This document shows positions 33,404-43,068 of a DNA stretch of 64,000 bases, one piece after another; positions within the stretch are counted from its first letter, which is position 1, and each line of letters begins with the position of its first letter. Both the position numbers and the translations under genes were made by a program. Source of the stretch: JBCCGG01 sp039029395 (GTDB lineage Bacteria; Pseudomonadota; Alphaproteobacteria; Kiloniellales; JAKSDN01); contig JBCCGG010000020.1 in assembly GCA_039029395.1 (NCBI GenBank), positions 33,403-97,402 of the forward strand, read 5' to 3'. Under the pieces are notes generated by a model. The model had not been told where the DNA came from, made no database searches, and saw only the letters and a list, made by a program, of their open reading frames with translations.

Positions 33404-35086
33404 TTAGAAGCTAGGGTGATGATTGGCAGCAATCAGACGCCGGGTGTAGTCGTGGCGCGGCGCGCTGAAGATCACATCGGTCTGATCGACTTCGAGGAAC
33501 TCACCCATGAACATGATTGCGACCCGGTCGCTGATATGACGAACTACATTCAGATTGTGGGTAATCAGCAACATGGCAACGCCGGTACGGTCTTGGATCT
33601 CGGCCAGAAGATTCAAGATCTCGCCCTGGATCGATACGTCCAGGCCCGCGGTGGGTTCATCGGCGATAATCAGTTTCGGCTCCAGCGCGATGGCCCGCGC
33701 CACCGCCACCCGCCGCGCCTGACCGCCGGACAACTCGTGAGGATAGCGATCGATAAATCGCGCATCCAGTCCCACCAGGCCGAGAAGCCGTTCGGCTTCG
33801 GCGGCATAATTCGGCTTATCGACAGAGTGGATCCGCAATGGCTCGACCACCGTGTCCCGAACACGCATGCGCGGACTCAAGGACCCGATCGGATCTTGGA
33901 ACATGAAGGTGATCTCGCGCCGGGCCGATTTGTATTCGGCATGGGATAGCCGGGTCAGCTCGCGCCCGTCGAAGTGAATGGATCCGCCGTCTGCCTTCTG
34001 TAGGCCGATGACCGTGCGCGCGATGGTGGTCTTGCCAGATCCGCTCTCGCCGACAATCGCCACGGTCTCTCCCTTGCGCACTCGCAGACCGGCGCCCTTG
34101 ACCGCCGGGATTTCATAGCCGATGTCGCCGAACAGACCGCCCAGAAAGGCATTCCTCGAGAAGGTTACTTTCAGATCGGATATCTCCAGCACGGGGGGTT
34201 CCGAGACCTTGATCCGGTCTGCTGGCCCCGACTCGATAACGACCGGCGCGTCGGGATCGTCCGATGTGATCGGCAGATGCCGCGTTTTCTCCTCGATCAA
34301 AGCCGGATCGCAGCGCAGCAACATCTTGGTGTAGGGGTCTTGCGGACTGCCGAAAACCTGTGCGACGGGGCCCTGCTCTTTGACGACGCCATGGTGAATC
34401 ACGACCACGTCGTCGCACAGGCTTGCAACGACACCGAGATGATGCGTAACGAACAGCATGGAGCAGCCAAGCTCGCTCTGCAGCTCCTTCAGCAGCTTGA
34501 TAATCTCTTGCTCCAAGGTCGCATCGAGCGCGGTTGTCGCCTCGTCGGCGATGAGCAGATCCGGCTTCATCATGACGGCCATGGCGATCGAGACGCGCTG
34601 GCGTTGACCGCCCGAGAGCTCATGGGGATACATCTTCAAGCGAGATTCAGGGTCGGGCATGCCGACCCGCTCCAGAATCGCAACGGCCCGGGCGCGCTTC
34701 TCGGGCCTGCTGATGCCCGACCGATATTGGATGTCGGTCATCTGGTCGCCAATCGTGAGCGTAGGCGTCAGGGCACGGAGCGGGTCTTGCGAAATGTATG
34801 TGATCCTTTGTCCACGTATGGCGCGAAGCTGATCAATCGGCAAACGGGACAAGTCGGTCCCGTCGAATAGGATCTCGCCACTGGTGATCCGCGCGACATC
34901 CGGCAGAAGACCAAGCATGGCCCGGGCCAGTGTCGACTTACCGCTGCCGCTTTCGCCAACAACGCCGAGAATTCGGCCCTTTTCGATGGTCGTGGTGACA
35001 TTGGAGAGCGCCTTGATCGATCCGTATTGGAGCGTCAGGTTGTTGACCGCGACGGTCGCGCTCTGGGTCGGATTGTTGAGCGCCAT
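33404..35086 (-). CDS. Dipeptide/oligopeptide-type ABC transporter, fused double ATPase (DppD-DppF-like)
   Basis: A 560-residue cytoplasmic protein with two complete ATPase domains that are usually separate proteins. Domain 1 has GESGSGKST (residues 44-52), LSGGQRQRVSIAMAV and LLIADEATTALD. Domain 2 (from about residue 305) has GESGSGKTT, LSGGQARRVAVARAI and LIIADEPTAGLD. Each half also shows the oligopeptide-type C-terminal extension, the first ending near a CDPALIEEKTRHLPI stretch. Both active sites look intact. It lies three bases after the permease gene and powers the importer. Confidence 0.93.
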   Translation of the reverse strand: MALNNPTQSATVAVNNLTLQYGSIKALSNVTTTIEKGRILGVVGESGSGKSTLARAMLGLLPDVARITSGEILFDGTDLSRLPIDQLRAIRGQRITYISQDPLRALTPTLTIGDQMTDIQYRSGISRPEKRARAVAILERVGMPDPESRLKMYPHELSGGQRQRVSIAMAVMMKPDLLIADEATTALDATLEQEIIKLLKELQSELGCSMLFVTHHLGVVASLCDDVVVIHHGVVKEQGPVAQVFGSPQDPYTKMLLRCDPALIEEKTRHLPITSDDPDAPVVIESGPADRIKVSEPPVLEISDLKVTFSRNAFLGGLFGDIGYEIPAVKGAGLRVRKGETVAIVGESGSGKTTIARTVIGLQKADGGSIHFDGRELTRLSHAEYKSARREITFMFQDPIGSLSPRMRVRDTVVEPLRIHSVDKPNYAAEAERLLGLVGLDARFIDRYPHELSGGQARRVAVARAIALEPKLIIADEPTAGLDVSIQGEILNLLAEIQDRTGVAMLLITHNLNVVRHISDRVAIMFMGEFLEVDQTDVIFSAPRHDYTRRLIAANHHPSF

Positions 35087-35089
35087 GAC

Positions 35090-35980
35090 CTACCTCCCCC
35101 GCCTGATCTTGGGGTCGAATGCGTCGCGCAGCGCTTCGCCGAGAAATGTGAAACCCAATGTCGCGATGATCACAGGAATGCCGGCGGATATCACCATCCA
35201 GGGCGTGCGGCCGATGAATCGGTACCCCTGATCCAGCATCAACCCCCAACTGGTCTCCGGCGGCTTGATGCCAACGCCAAGGAAACTCAAGCCAGCCTCG
35301 GCCGTGATAATCACCGGTATATCCATGCTGGCGATTATGAGCATGGGGCCGATGATGTTCGGCAATACATGGACGCAAGTTATGCGAAGGCCGCTCGCCC
35401 CCATGGCGCGCTCCGCGTCGATGTACTCCGACTGCATGACGGTGAGCGCGGCGGTCCGAACGATCCGACCGTAATAGGGCACCGAAGTGGCGATCAGGAT
35501 ACCGACAACGGTCCAAATCCCTGCCCCGAACATGGGCCCCACGGCAAGGGCAAAGATGATTGTCGGATAGGCCCTGACCGTATCGAGGATGAGCACGATC
35601 GCGTTGTCGAGCCACTTCGGACCGTAGGCGGCCAAGAAACCGAGTATCGTCCCGATAGCGAGCGCGACCAGTGTCGAGATCAAGGCCACCTTCAAGGCGA
35701 CGCGCCCGCCATAGAGCGCTCGCGAGAACATGTCCCGGCCCAATTCATCGGTTCCCAAGAGGTGGTCCCAACTCGGCGGCAGGAACTTGGACGGTACGTC
35801 GATCTTCGCCGGATCGTAGGGGGCAAGGACATTCGCGAAGAGCGACAGAAAAACGAGACTCAGAACCAACACCAGGCCGAACAGTCCCATCGGATCGGCC
35901 AAGAGATGGCGTAGCCCCTCCGGAATCAACGACTTGGCGGACGGCCCGCCCGCTTGAGTATGGATGGCTGGGTCACTCAT
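35090..35980 (-). CDS. Dipeptide/oligopeptide-type ABC transporter permease (DppC-like)
   Basis: A 296-residue inner-membrane permease. A cytoplasmic N-terminal stretch precedes the first helix (GLFGLVLVLSLVFLSLFANV). It has the DppC hallmark HLLGTDELGRDMFSRALYGG (around residues 92-111) and an EAA loop (IDAERAMGASGLRITCVHVL). It pairs with the DppB-like permease, whose gene overlaps its start by four bases. The gene for the fused ATPase follows three bases after its stop. Confidence 0.93.
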   Translation of the reverse strand: MSDPAIHTQAGGPSAKSLIPEGLRHLLADPMGLFGLVLVLSLVFLSLFANVLAPYDPAKIDVPSKFLPPSWDHLLGTDELGRDMFSRALYGGRVALKVALISTLVALAIGTILGFLAAYGPKWLDNAIVLILDTVRAYPTIIFALAVGPMFGAGIWTVVGILIATSVPYYGRIVRTAALTVMQSEYIDAERAMGASGLRITCVHVLPNIIGPMLIIASMDIPVIITAEAGLSFLGVGIKPPETSWGLMLDQGYRFIGRTPWMVISAGIPVIIATLGFTFLGEALRDAFDPKIRRGR

Positions 35981-36924
35981 TCCTGTGCCTCCCGAATGCG
36001 GGGGTCGATCATCGCGTTGATGATGTCGGAAAGGGTCGTCGACGCGACGAGCAGTATCGTGCTGGCAAGCACCACGCCCATGGTCACGGGATAGTTTCGG
36101 ACGGAAACCGCGTCGTACATCATCTTCCCGATGCCGGGGCGGGCGAAGACGATTTCGGCAAACACCGCGCTCCCCAGCATGTATCCAACGCCTATGCCGA
36201 GGACCGTGATCGTCGGCGCAACGGCAATCCGAAGGGCATAGCGAAAAATGATCCAGCGTTCCGGCAATCCGAAGGCACGGGCGTTCAGGATGTAGTCTTC
36301 GTTAAGGACTTCCAGCATCGCGGCCCGGACCAATCGGGCCAGATATCCCACCCAACCAATTCCGACGGCGATCGCCGGCAGGATCAGGTGGTGGATTTGG
36401 TCCAGTAAGTCACCGCGATCGCCAAGACCGATCGCCGGCAGCCAACGTAGGTGCACGGCAAAGAGTATCATGCCGTAGATCGCGATAATCAGTGGCGGCA
36501 CGGCGATAACGCTGACCGAAAGGATTCCGACAAGGCGGTCGACGAGCGAGTTCCTGTGCAGTGCCGAAAAGCAGCCAAGCGGGATGCCGAGACCAGCAGC
36601 CAGAAGGAGCGAAGCAAAGATTAGATAGAGGGTGTAGGGCAACTGCTCGAGGACCTCGTCGACGACGAGACGCTTGGTCTTGATGTCGACGCCAAGATCG
36701 CCTTGAAACACACCGATCAAGAATTTGAGCACCTGCACGGGCAGGGGTTGATCAAGACCCAGTCGGGCCTCCAGGGCGGCGATCATCTCCGGCGTGGCGC
36801 GAGGACCCAACATGAGCGCGATGGGATCGCCAGGCGCGGCCTGGACCAAAACGTAGATCGTGGCGATCGCGAGTACGACAATCACGAAACCGATTGCGAT
36901 TCGCCGCGCGCAAAATCTCAGCAC
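35977..36924 (-). CDS. Dipeptide/oligopeptide-type ABC transporter permease (DppB-like)
   Basis: A 315-residue inner-membrane permease starting at a GTG (MLRFCARRIAIGFVIVVLAI) with a GGGAG eight bases upstream. The DppB hallmark PGDPIALMLGPRATPEMIAA occurs at about residues 31-50, and the EAA loop NARAFGLPERWIIFRYALRI near residue 225. About six transmembrane helices are visible. It follows the binding-protein gene after an 83-base gap holding a strong hairpin and overlaps the DppC-like gene. Confidence 0.92.
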   Translation of the reverse strand: MLRFCARRIAIGFVIVVLAIATIYVLVQAAPGDPIALMLGPRATPEMIAALEARLGLDQPLPVQVLKFLIGVFQGDLGVDIKTKRLVVDEVLEQLPYTLYLIFASLLLAAGLGIPLGCFSALHRNSLVDRLVGILSVSVIAVPPLIIAIYGMILFAVHLRWLPAIGLGDRGDLLDQIHHLILPAIAVGIGWVGYLARLVRAAMLEVLNEDYILNARAFGLPERWIIFRYALRIAVAPTITVLGIGVGYMLGSAVFAEIVFARPGIGKMMYDAVSVRNYPVTMGVVLASTILLVASTTLSDIINAMIDPRIREAQE

Positions 36925-36953
36925 CGGTCTGCTCCCACTGCTTTAGGATGGTT

Positions 36954-36986
36954 CCCCCGGAGCGGGACCATGCGCCGCTCCGGGGG
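36954..36986 (-). terminator. Intercistronic hairpin after the peptide-type binding-protein gene
   Basis: Inverted repeat with 12-base perfect arms (CCCCCGGAGCGG and CCGCTCCGGGGG) and a 9-base loop, between the stop of the binding-protein gene (37008) and the permease start. No T-run follows it in the transcribed direction. It likely raises binding-protein mRNA over permease mRNA. Confidence 0.72.
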
Positions 36987-37007
36987 CCTCTACAAACGGA
37001 GTAGGCT

Positions 37008-38558
37008 CTACTTCTTCTTAAAAGCGTAGAACATGGGCTTACCGTCCGGTAGCAAGCCGGGGACGATGTCGCTCTTGTACATGACGACGGCCGGTGCGTT
37101 ATCGACGAACAGGAACGAGCCGGAGTCTTCCATGATGTCCTGCATCTCGATGTACATGTCGCCCCGCTTCTTGTCGTCGGCGACTTCCCAGGCGGCGTTC
37201 ATCAGCTCGGTGTATCTCGGGTCGTCGAAACCTTCCCAATTCCAGCCTTCGAACTCGGCCTCGGTGAAGTATTGCAGGCCGTACATGGCTTCCGGGTTGC
37301 CATACCAGCCCTTCAGAGTGAGCTGACGATCCGGCGTCTTGACGGCCGTGACATCCCAGAAGGTCGCCTCGTCCATGGCATTCAGCTCTACGTTGAGCCC
37401 AATGGCCGCTAGGTTAGCCTGGATGATCTGGGCCTGGGTCGAACGGGAACCGAAATTGGCGTAGCCCAACTCGATGGTGTTGCCTTCGGCGCCGGCTTCC
37501 TGAATCAGGGCCTGCGCGGCGCCAATGTCATGCTTGACCTTGCTCGCCGGCCGGTAGCCGACCATGCCAGGGGCCGCGAAGCCGGTTGCGCGCTCGACGC
37601 CCATGTCCTCGAATGTGGCAGCCAAAATCGTATCCACGTCGACGGCCATCTGTATGGCCTTGCGCACGCGCTTGTCGGCCAGGCTTGGGTGTTGCGCGTT
37701 TAGGCCCAGCCAGGTGTAGTCGACGGAGGTCAGCACATCGACTTTCGCATTGTCGCCGTGCTGGTCTCGAAGCTGCGCCGGACCGGTTGCCGTAGAGGTG
37801 AGGAAGTCCAGCTCGCCCGCGGCGAAGGCAACTTCGGCCGCGTTGGCGTCGGCGATCGGAATCAAGACGATCTCGTCAAAGTAGGGCTTTGGGCCGTGCC
37901 AGTTCGGGTCGGCCTTCAGGACCATTCGCTCGCCGGGAGAGAACTCGGCGAAGGTGTAGGCGCCCATGGTCGCCTTGGGCTGAACCGGTAGCTTGCCGCC
38001 GTTCTCCAGGGCCTCCTTCTTGGAGATGATGGTGCCGCCGAACCAGCCCAGCGTCGACTGCCACATGGGAACCGCCGGATACTTCAAGTGAATGATCCCG
38101 CTGTGGGTCCCGGTGACTTCCACATGGTCCAGGGCATCGAACTCACTGGCGATGTAGGAGCCGACGCTCTCGTCCAGGTGGCGCTCGTAGGAGTACTTAA
38201 CGTCCTCCGCCGTCAGTTCGCCATAGCCGTTGGCCCACTGAAGGCCCTTCTTCAGGGTGAAGTGAATCTTGGTCGGATCGGAAAGGTCGACCGATTCGGC
38301 GACGTCCAGCTCCAAATTCCACTCGTTACCGGGCGCCGGGGTTGCCAGGCGCGGGAGGACGTTGAACATTAGATAACCGTCCACGGAGGTTCCCCAGAAC
38401 GCCGGGTCGATGCTCGCCGGGTCGCTCGGCACGTAGACGCGAAGGGTTTCACCGGCAGCGGGCGCCGCGACGAAGGCAGACGCCAGAAATGCCGCGAACA
38501 GAGCCCCAAATACCTGGCGTGCGGCGGATTGCAGCAGTTTAACTGGATTGGCTTTCAT
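37008..38558 (-). CDS. Peptide/opine/nickel-type (SBP family 5) ABC substrate-binding protein
   Basis: A 516-residue periplasmic protein of the DppA/OppA class (family 5). A Sec signal spans roughly residues 10-38 (hydrophobic GALFAAFLASAFVAAPAAG, then ETLRVYV). Family patterns include FTLKKGLQWANGYGELTAED near residue 98 and the large C-terminal lobe. The ATG at 38558 is preferred because it begins the signal peptide and has AGGAGG ten bases upstream; codons before it are not conserved-looking. It is the first gene of the importer-amidase operon. The ligand may be a small amide, amino-acid derivative or peptide. Confidence 0.92.
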   Translation of the reverse strand: MKANPVKLLQSAARQVFGALFAAFLASAFVAAPAAGETLRVYVPSDPASIDPAFWGTSVDGYLMFNVLPRLATPAPGNEWNLELDVAESVDLSDPTKIHFTLKKGLQWANGYGELTAEDVKYSYERHLDESVGSYIASEFDALDHVEVTGTHSGIIHLKYPAVPMWQSTLGWFGGTIISKKEALENGGKLPVQPKATMGAYTFAEFSPGERMVLKADPNWHGPKPYFDEIVLIPIADANAAEVAFAAGELDFLTSTATGPAQLRDQHGDNAKVDVLTSVDYTWLGLNAQHPSLADKRVRKAIQMAVDVDTILAATFEDMGVERATGFAAPGMVGYRPASKVKHDIGAAQALIQEAGAEGNTIELGYANFGSRSTQAQIIQANLAAIGLNVELNAMDEATFWDVTAVKTPDRQLTLKGWYGNPEAMYGLQYFTEAEFEGWNWEGFDDPRYTELMNAAWEVADDKKRGDMYIEMQDIMEDSGSFLFVDNAPAVVMYKSDIVPGLLPDGKPMFYAFKKK

Positions 38559-38830
38559 GAGGATTTGGCCTCCTTGTAGACACCTGTTGATCCCTTCCGT
38601 TCGATCGCCTGGATCGATAGGGCGGAAGAGCCATGTGAGTGGCTGTAGGACAATTTCGGGGATTGTCTTGATTTGGCATTGATGGCACAACGCAAATTAG
38701 CTGTCCTATCTGACGCTACATGATCCAGTCCTAGCTTCAAATAGCGTCAAAATGCCGCACTTCATGTTGGCTGGTGCGCAATTCTCTGTATCGTCACCGG
38801 TGTGGCGACCTTGGAGCGAAGGGCTCGACG

Positions 38831-39649
38831 ATGGCATTGGAAGACTTGGCCCAGAACTTACGACTGCTGTGCAGCTACGGGCGGTCCGTGTCCGATATCT
38901 GTCGCCGGCTAGACATCAACCGCCAGCAGTTCAATCGCTATTTGGCCGGAAAGTCGAAACCCTCATTGCATACGGTTCGGCGCATTTGCGATTTTTTCGG
39001 GATCGAAGATCATGAGATCCTTCTCGACCATCGGGAATTCGCGGAACTGATCCGACTTCGCCCTCCGCGAGTCGATCAGCCAAGAAATCCCCTGCACGGT
39101 TTTTTCGAGAAGTTGTGCCAATCCCCCGAGCAGACCCTGAAGGAGCCAGGAAAGTACGCCGGCTACTACTACTTCTACTTTCAGCCGAGCCGCCTGGAAG
39201 GAACGATCTATCGCAACTTGATCCGGTTCTATCAGGACGGAGACCTCTTGTTGAGCAAACAACTTGAACGCTATCCGGACAGCGAGTTCAACCTGCCGCG
39301 CGTCATGAAGCACGAGGGTGTCGTCTATTGCATGTCGGACCGCCTTGTATTGACCGAGCGCGAGGAACAAGGGGGGTCGTCTCTCTGGCATTCCATCTTC
39401 TATGCCTCCGACTACAATCGGATAACTTTCTTATCCGGTCTTTCGATGGGCATCACCCCCGACAGCGCCCATGACGTCATCTGCTACCGCTCGATCCTGG
39501 AGTTTCTTGGATCAGAGATTGACGTGCGCAACGCGCTGAAAGGCTGCGGAGGCTACCCGCCGGCCTCGCCCGAGATCAGCGACTATGTGCGGCATTGCGT
39601 GGAGAACGATCTTCCGGACAACGTCCCGGCCATGATGCCGAAGTATTGA
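38831..39649 (+). CDS. Helix-turn-helix (XRE-type) regulator with C-terminal sensor domain
   Basis: About 272 residues from the ATG at 38831. The N-terminal XRE-like helix-turn-helix covers residues 5-60 (RSVSDICRRLDINRQQFNRY, then KPSLHTVRRICDFFGI). The remaining 200 residues form an unnamed domain with aromatic-rich strands (YAGYYYFYFQPSRLEGTIYR). It is divergent from the importer-amidase operon with about 270 bases between the starts, so it probably controls that operon. I do not recognise the ligand domain. Confidence 0.82.
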   Translation: MALEDLAQNLRLLCSYGRSVSDICRRLDINRQQFNRYLAGKSKPSLHTVRRICDFFGIEDHEILLDHREFAELIRLRPPRVDQPRNPLHGFFEKLCQSPEQTLKEPGKYAGYYYFYFQPSRLEGTIYRNLIRFYQDGDLLLSKQLERYPDSEFNLPRVMKHEGVVYCMSDRLVLTEREEQGGSSLWHSIFYASDYNRITFLSGLSMGITPDSAHDVICYRSILEFLGSEIDVRNALKGCGGYPPASPEISDYVRHCVENDLPDNVPAMMPKY

Positions 39650-39788
39650 GGAACGCCTATTGCGCCTTCGGCCAGATCGGAGATTCGCTAGGCGTGATGG
39701 AGTCAGAGCAGATTGACTTTGAAAAAAGTGCAAATGAAGCTTAGTAACGAAAACTACTGACTTTGATGAATGTCATTCAGGTGACGTC

Positions 39789-40721
39789 TTGTCCAATTCC
39801 CGTCTCGACCTGCGCCACTTGCAAATGATCGCCACGCTTGGCGAGACGCCGCGGGTGACCGACGCGGCTGAACGTCTGGGCATCACGCCCTCGGCCCTCT
39901 CTCACCGGATCCGTGAGGCCGAGCGGCGCTTGGACGTGCCCCTCTTCACGCGGGTTCACAAGCGCCTGCGCATGACCCCCGCGGCCGAACATCTGGCCCA
40001 GGTGGCCCAGAGGCTCCTGGCTGAGTTGGTCCGGGCCGAAGAGGACGCCAAACGCATGGGCCACGGGGTGCGCCATGTGGTCAGGCTGGCGGTGGAAGCC
40101 TACAGCTCCTACCACTGGCTGCCGGCCTTCCTCCGCCGCCTGCACCAAGAGCAAGCGGAGGTCGGCGTCCAAGTGGTCGCGGCGGCGGCCCGCAGCCCCG
40201 TGGATTGCCTGGCCGACCGCACCGTCGACTTGGTCATCGTCTCCGGCGAGACCGCCTGGCCCGGAGCCAATCGGGTACACCTTTTCGACGACGAGCTGCT
40301 CTTCATCATGGCGCCGGACCATCGCCTGGCCGGGCGCGCCGTCATCGAGGGCGCGGACATCGTCGGCGAGGATTTCATCACCACCTCCCGCATTCCCGAG
40401 CCGGACCGGGAGTACGCCAAGCTGTTCCGGCCCAGCGGAAGCTACCCGAACTGGACCGAGACTGTGGAGCTGCCGGAGGCGATCGTCGAAATGGTGGCCG
40501 CAGGTTTGGGCACTTCTGTGCTGGCGGGCTGGGCCGTCCAGGGTGCCATCGACAGCGGGCGCATCGTCGGCGCACGAGTCGGCCGCACGGGCATCACCGT
40601 TCCCTGGTTTGCCATGACAAGGGCGGGCGAGGAGGACGAGGTCAACCGCCGGGTGGCGAATGTCTTGGCAACGTGGTGCCGCGCGAGCGGCGGGTTTCGA
40701 ATGACAGAGGACATCCAGTGA
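39789..40721 (+). CDS. LysR family transcriptional regulator (TTG start)
   Basis: A 310-residue LysR regulator. The helix-turn-helix is LRHLQMIATLGETPRVTDAA with GITPSALSHRIREAERRLDV, close to the MetR-like group. The effector domain begins near residue 95. The start codon is TTG at 39789 behind AGGTGA; no in-frame ATG precedes the DNA-binding domain. Its stop shares one base with the ATG of the dehydrogenase gene downstream, an unusual case of a regulator co-translated with an enzyme. It probably senses a substrate of that enzyme. Confidence 0.85.
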   Translation: MSNSRLDLRHLQMIATLGETPRVTDAAERLGITPSALSHRIREAERRLDVPLFTRVHKRLRMTPAAEHLAQVAQRLLAELVRAEEDAKRMGHGVRHVVRLAVEAYSSYHWLPAFLRRLHQEQAEVGVQVVAAAARSPVDCLADRTVDLVIVSGETAWPGANRVHLFDDELLFIMAPDHRLAGRAVIEGADIVGEDFITTSRIPEPDREYAKLFRPSGSYPNWTETVELPEAIVEMVAAGLGTSVLAGWAVQGAIDSGRIVGARVGRTGITVPWFAMTRAGEEDEVNRRVANVLATWCRASGGFRMTEDIQ

Positions 40722-41587
40722 TGTGCATCGGTTTCGTCGGTCTGGGCACCATGGGGTTGCCCATGGCTCTTTGCCTGAAAGAACAGGGCTTCGACCTTCA
40801 GGGTTGGGATCAGGTTCCCCAAGCGGGCGCCTCTTCGCCGTGGCGCCGCGACACCTTGGCGGCCGTGGCGGCCCACGCCGAGGTGCTGATCACCATGCTG
40901 CCGGAAGGCAAAGACGTGGCCGCGGTCCATGACGCCGTGCTGTCGAGCGGGGGGCCGGCCGACCGTCTTTTTCTGGACTGCTCGACCATCGATGTGGAGA
41001 CCACCCGCCGCCTCGCAGATGCGGCTGCCGGCGCCGGCCACGGCTTTGTCGATGCACCGGTCTCCGGCGGGCCGGAGGGCGCCCGCAACGGCAGCCTTAG
41101 CTTCATGGTCGGTGGGGCGCCGGAGCACGTCAACCGGGCGCGGCCGCTATTGGCGGTCATGGGCGCCAAGATCACCGAGTTCGGCGCGCCGGGCGCGGGT
41201 CAGGCGGCCAAGGCCTGCCACAACATGATATGCGGCATCACGGCGCTTGGGGTCTGCGAAGCCTTTGCGCTGGCTGAGTCCTTGGGCCTGGATTCGACCA
41301 GCTTCTATCAATTGTGCCAGGGGGCAGCCGCGCAAAGCTGGATCCTGGAAAACCGCTGCCCAGTCCCGGGCCCCGCCCCGCTTGCGCCGGCCTCCAACGG
41401 CTACGCACCTGGGTTCGCGGCACGCCTCATGGCAAAGGACCTACGCCTGGCCCAGGCTGCAGCCGCCGCCAGCGGTCAGCAGACTCCGTTCGGCGCCGAG
41501 GCCGCCCGGCGTTTCACGGCTTTTGCCGAAACCGGCGGTGGCGACTTCGACTTTTCCGCCATCTACCGAGACATCCGTAAGGCCTAG
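40721..41587 (+). CDS. 3-hydroxyisobutyrate/beta-hydroxyacid dehydrogenase family protein
   Basis: A 288-residue NAD(P)-dependent dehydrogenase. The dinucleotide motif GFVGLGTMGLPMA spans residues 4-16. The substrate-binding signature is FVDAPVSGGPEGARNGSLSF (around residue 115), and the catalytic lysine lies in GAGQAAKACHNMI (Lys near 168). Enzymes of this family oxidise 3-hydroxyisobutyrate, tartronate semialdehyde or similar acids (family knowledge). The ATG overlaps the LysR stop (TGATG), so both are one transcript. It converges with the sulfatase gene, overlapping it by four bases at the stops. Confidence 0.88.
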   Translation: MCIGFVGLGTMGLPMALCLKEQGFDLQGWDQVPQAGASSPWRRDTLAAVAAHAEVLITMLPEGKDVAAVHDAVLSSGGPADRLFLDCSTIDVETTRRLADAAAGAGHGFVDAPVSGGPEGARNGSLSFMVGGAPEHVNRARPLLAVMGAKITEFGAPGAGQAAKACHNMICGITALGVCEAFALAESLGLDSTSFYQLCQGAAAQSWILENRCPVPGPAPLAPASNGYAPGFAARLMAKDLRLAQAAAAASGQQTPFGAEAARRFTAFAETGGGDFDFSAIYRDIRKA

Positions 41588-43044
41588 CCACCTGGGCCAT
41601 TCAAAATGTTTACGAGGCGCGGATCGCAATCGCCGGTCTCCTCCATGGTCTCCTGCAATTCGGACCACAGCCTTCGTAGAATACACCGGTGTTCTGCAGA
41701 GCCCGCGCGGTTTTGCATTTCACAGGGATCGGTGGCCAAGTTGTAGAGTTCGGCAAAACCGTCTTCCTGAACCACCAGCTTCCAATCGTTCCAATAGTAA
41801 GCCCGTTGGACAACTGGCTCGTGCAGCCCATAGTGCTGGACCATCAATCCCCGGCGTCCTGACGATGGTAGCCCACCATCAGCCTCGAGGAGGCTCCGGC
41901 CGTGGCATCCGGCCCCGCCCGCGATACCAGTCATCCCCAAGATCGTCTGGGGGATATCTAGGTTCGACACCAAATGATCGCAGGTTCGACCGGCCGGAAT
42001 CCTAGGCCCGCGTAGCGCAAGCGGTATTCTCATGGTCTCCTCCACCATCAACCCGCCTTTGTTGGCGATCCCCCCGTTGGAGCCGACGGCATCGCCGTGG
42101 TCCGCGGTGAAGATCACCAAGGTACGGTCAACGAGCCCGAGGCGATCCACAGTATCGAGGATCCGGATAAGCGCCGTCTCGACCAAGGCGCCACATTCCA
42201 GCGCGCGCATGGTCAAGGACCGCCAAGCTTCGGCACCGAAGCTCAGAGTGCGAGACCAATAGTCGCGATAACGGCGGTGATGCGCCGGCCGATCGGTTAA
42301 GTCCAAGGAGAAGTTGGCCGGCAAGCCAACGCCGCTCTGTTGCAATAGGCCAAGAAAAGGCGGCGAAAGGGTGTAAGGCGGATGGGGCCCCCAAGGGTCG
42401 ATACGAACAAAGAACGGTGCGTCGCCGATGGACTCCAACCAGGTCCCTGCCAAGTCTGCGAGAAAGAACGCTTCGTGGACCTCGGCCGGCCCATCAAGCT
42501 GAGCCACCCCAGACTCATATTCAAACCAATCTTCTGCCTCTGTCAGAGAGACCTTGGTTCCAATGGCTACACCGGACTCGCCGGGCATCTCGATGATTGC
42601 GATTGGCGGCGCCAAGCCCTTGCGCTCCAGATAATCGCGGTAGTCGGCCGTGCCGTAGGGATAACCATAGCCGGGCAGGGAAAACCCCTCGAAACCGTAA
42701 TCGCCTGCCGAGCGACGATTGTCCACATGCCACTTGCCGAACCAGGCGCAGCGGTAGCCGGACTCAAGAAAGGCTTGGTGGATCAGCCGGTCGCCCGTGT
42801 CCAGTCCCGCCCGGCCGCCGAAGCGGCCATCGTTTTCGGTCAAGCCATGGGCATGGGGATAGAGCCCCGTCAGCATGGAGGCTCTGGCCGGACTGCAAAC
42901 TGGCAGCACGCTGCGCGCGCGGGCAAAACGCGTCCCTTCGCTGGCCAGCCGCGCTTGCAGTGGATTGATCTGCGGCGCAGCGGCGCGATTGCCATGGGCT
43001 TGGTGGTCGGTCACCATCCAGAGGACGTTGAGTGGCCGTGACAT
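41584..43044 (-). CDS. Sulfatase family hydrolase
   Basis: A 486-residue protein of the alkaline-phosphatase-like sulfatase family. The formylglycine signature is CSPAR followed by ASMLTG (Cys50). Metal-site residues are visible in MVTDHQ near the N-terminus and FTADHGDAVG near residue 315. No signal peptide is seen, so it should be cytoplasmic, as in choline-sulfatase and phosphonate monoester hydrolase relatives. It lies 24 bases after the demethylating dehydrogenase gene and is the last gene of a five-gene operon with an MttB homologue. Release of a methylated alcohol or amine from a sulfate ester is a possibility, not a demonstrated role. Confidence 0.85.
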   Translation of the reverse strand: MSRPLNVLWMVTDHQAHGNRAAAPQINPLQARLASEGTRFARARSVLPVCSPARASMLTGLYPHAHGLTENDGRFGGRAGLDTGDRLIHQAFLESGYRCAWFGKWHVDNRRSAGDYGFEGFSLPGYGYPYGTADYRDYLERKGLAPPIAIIEMPGESGVAIGTKVSLTEAEDWFEYESGVAQLDGPAEVHEAFFLADLAGTWLESIGDAPFFVRIDPWGPHPPYTLSPPFLGLLQQSGVGLPANFSLDLTDRPAHHRRYRDYWSRTLSFGAEAWRSLTMRALECGALVETALIRILDTVDRLGLVDRTLVIFTADHGDAVGSNGGIANKGGLMVEETMRIPLALRGPRIPAGRTCDHLVSNLDIPQTILGMTGIAGGAGCHGRSLLEADGGLPSSGRRGLMVQHYGLHEPVVQRAYYWNDWKLVVQEDGFAELYNLATDPCEMQNRAGSAEHRCILRRLWSELQETMEETGDCDPRLVNILNGPGG

Positions 43045-43068
43045 AGCCCAGTCTAACCTGACCTGGGC

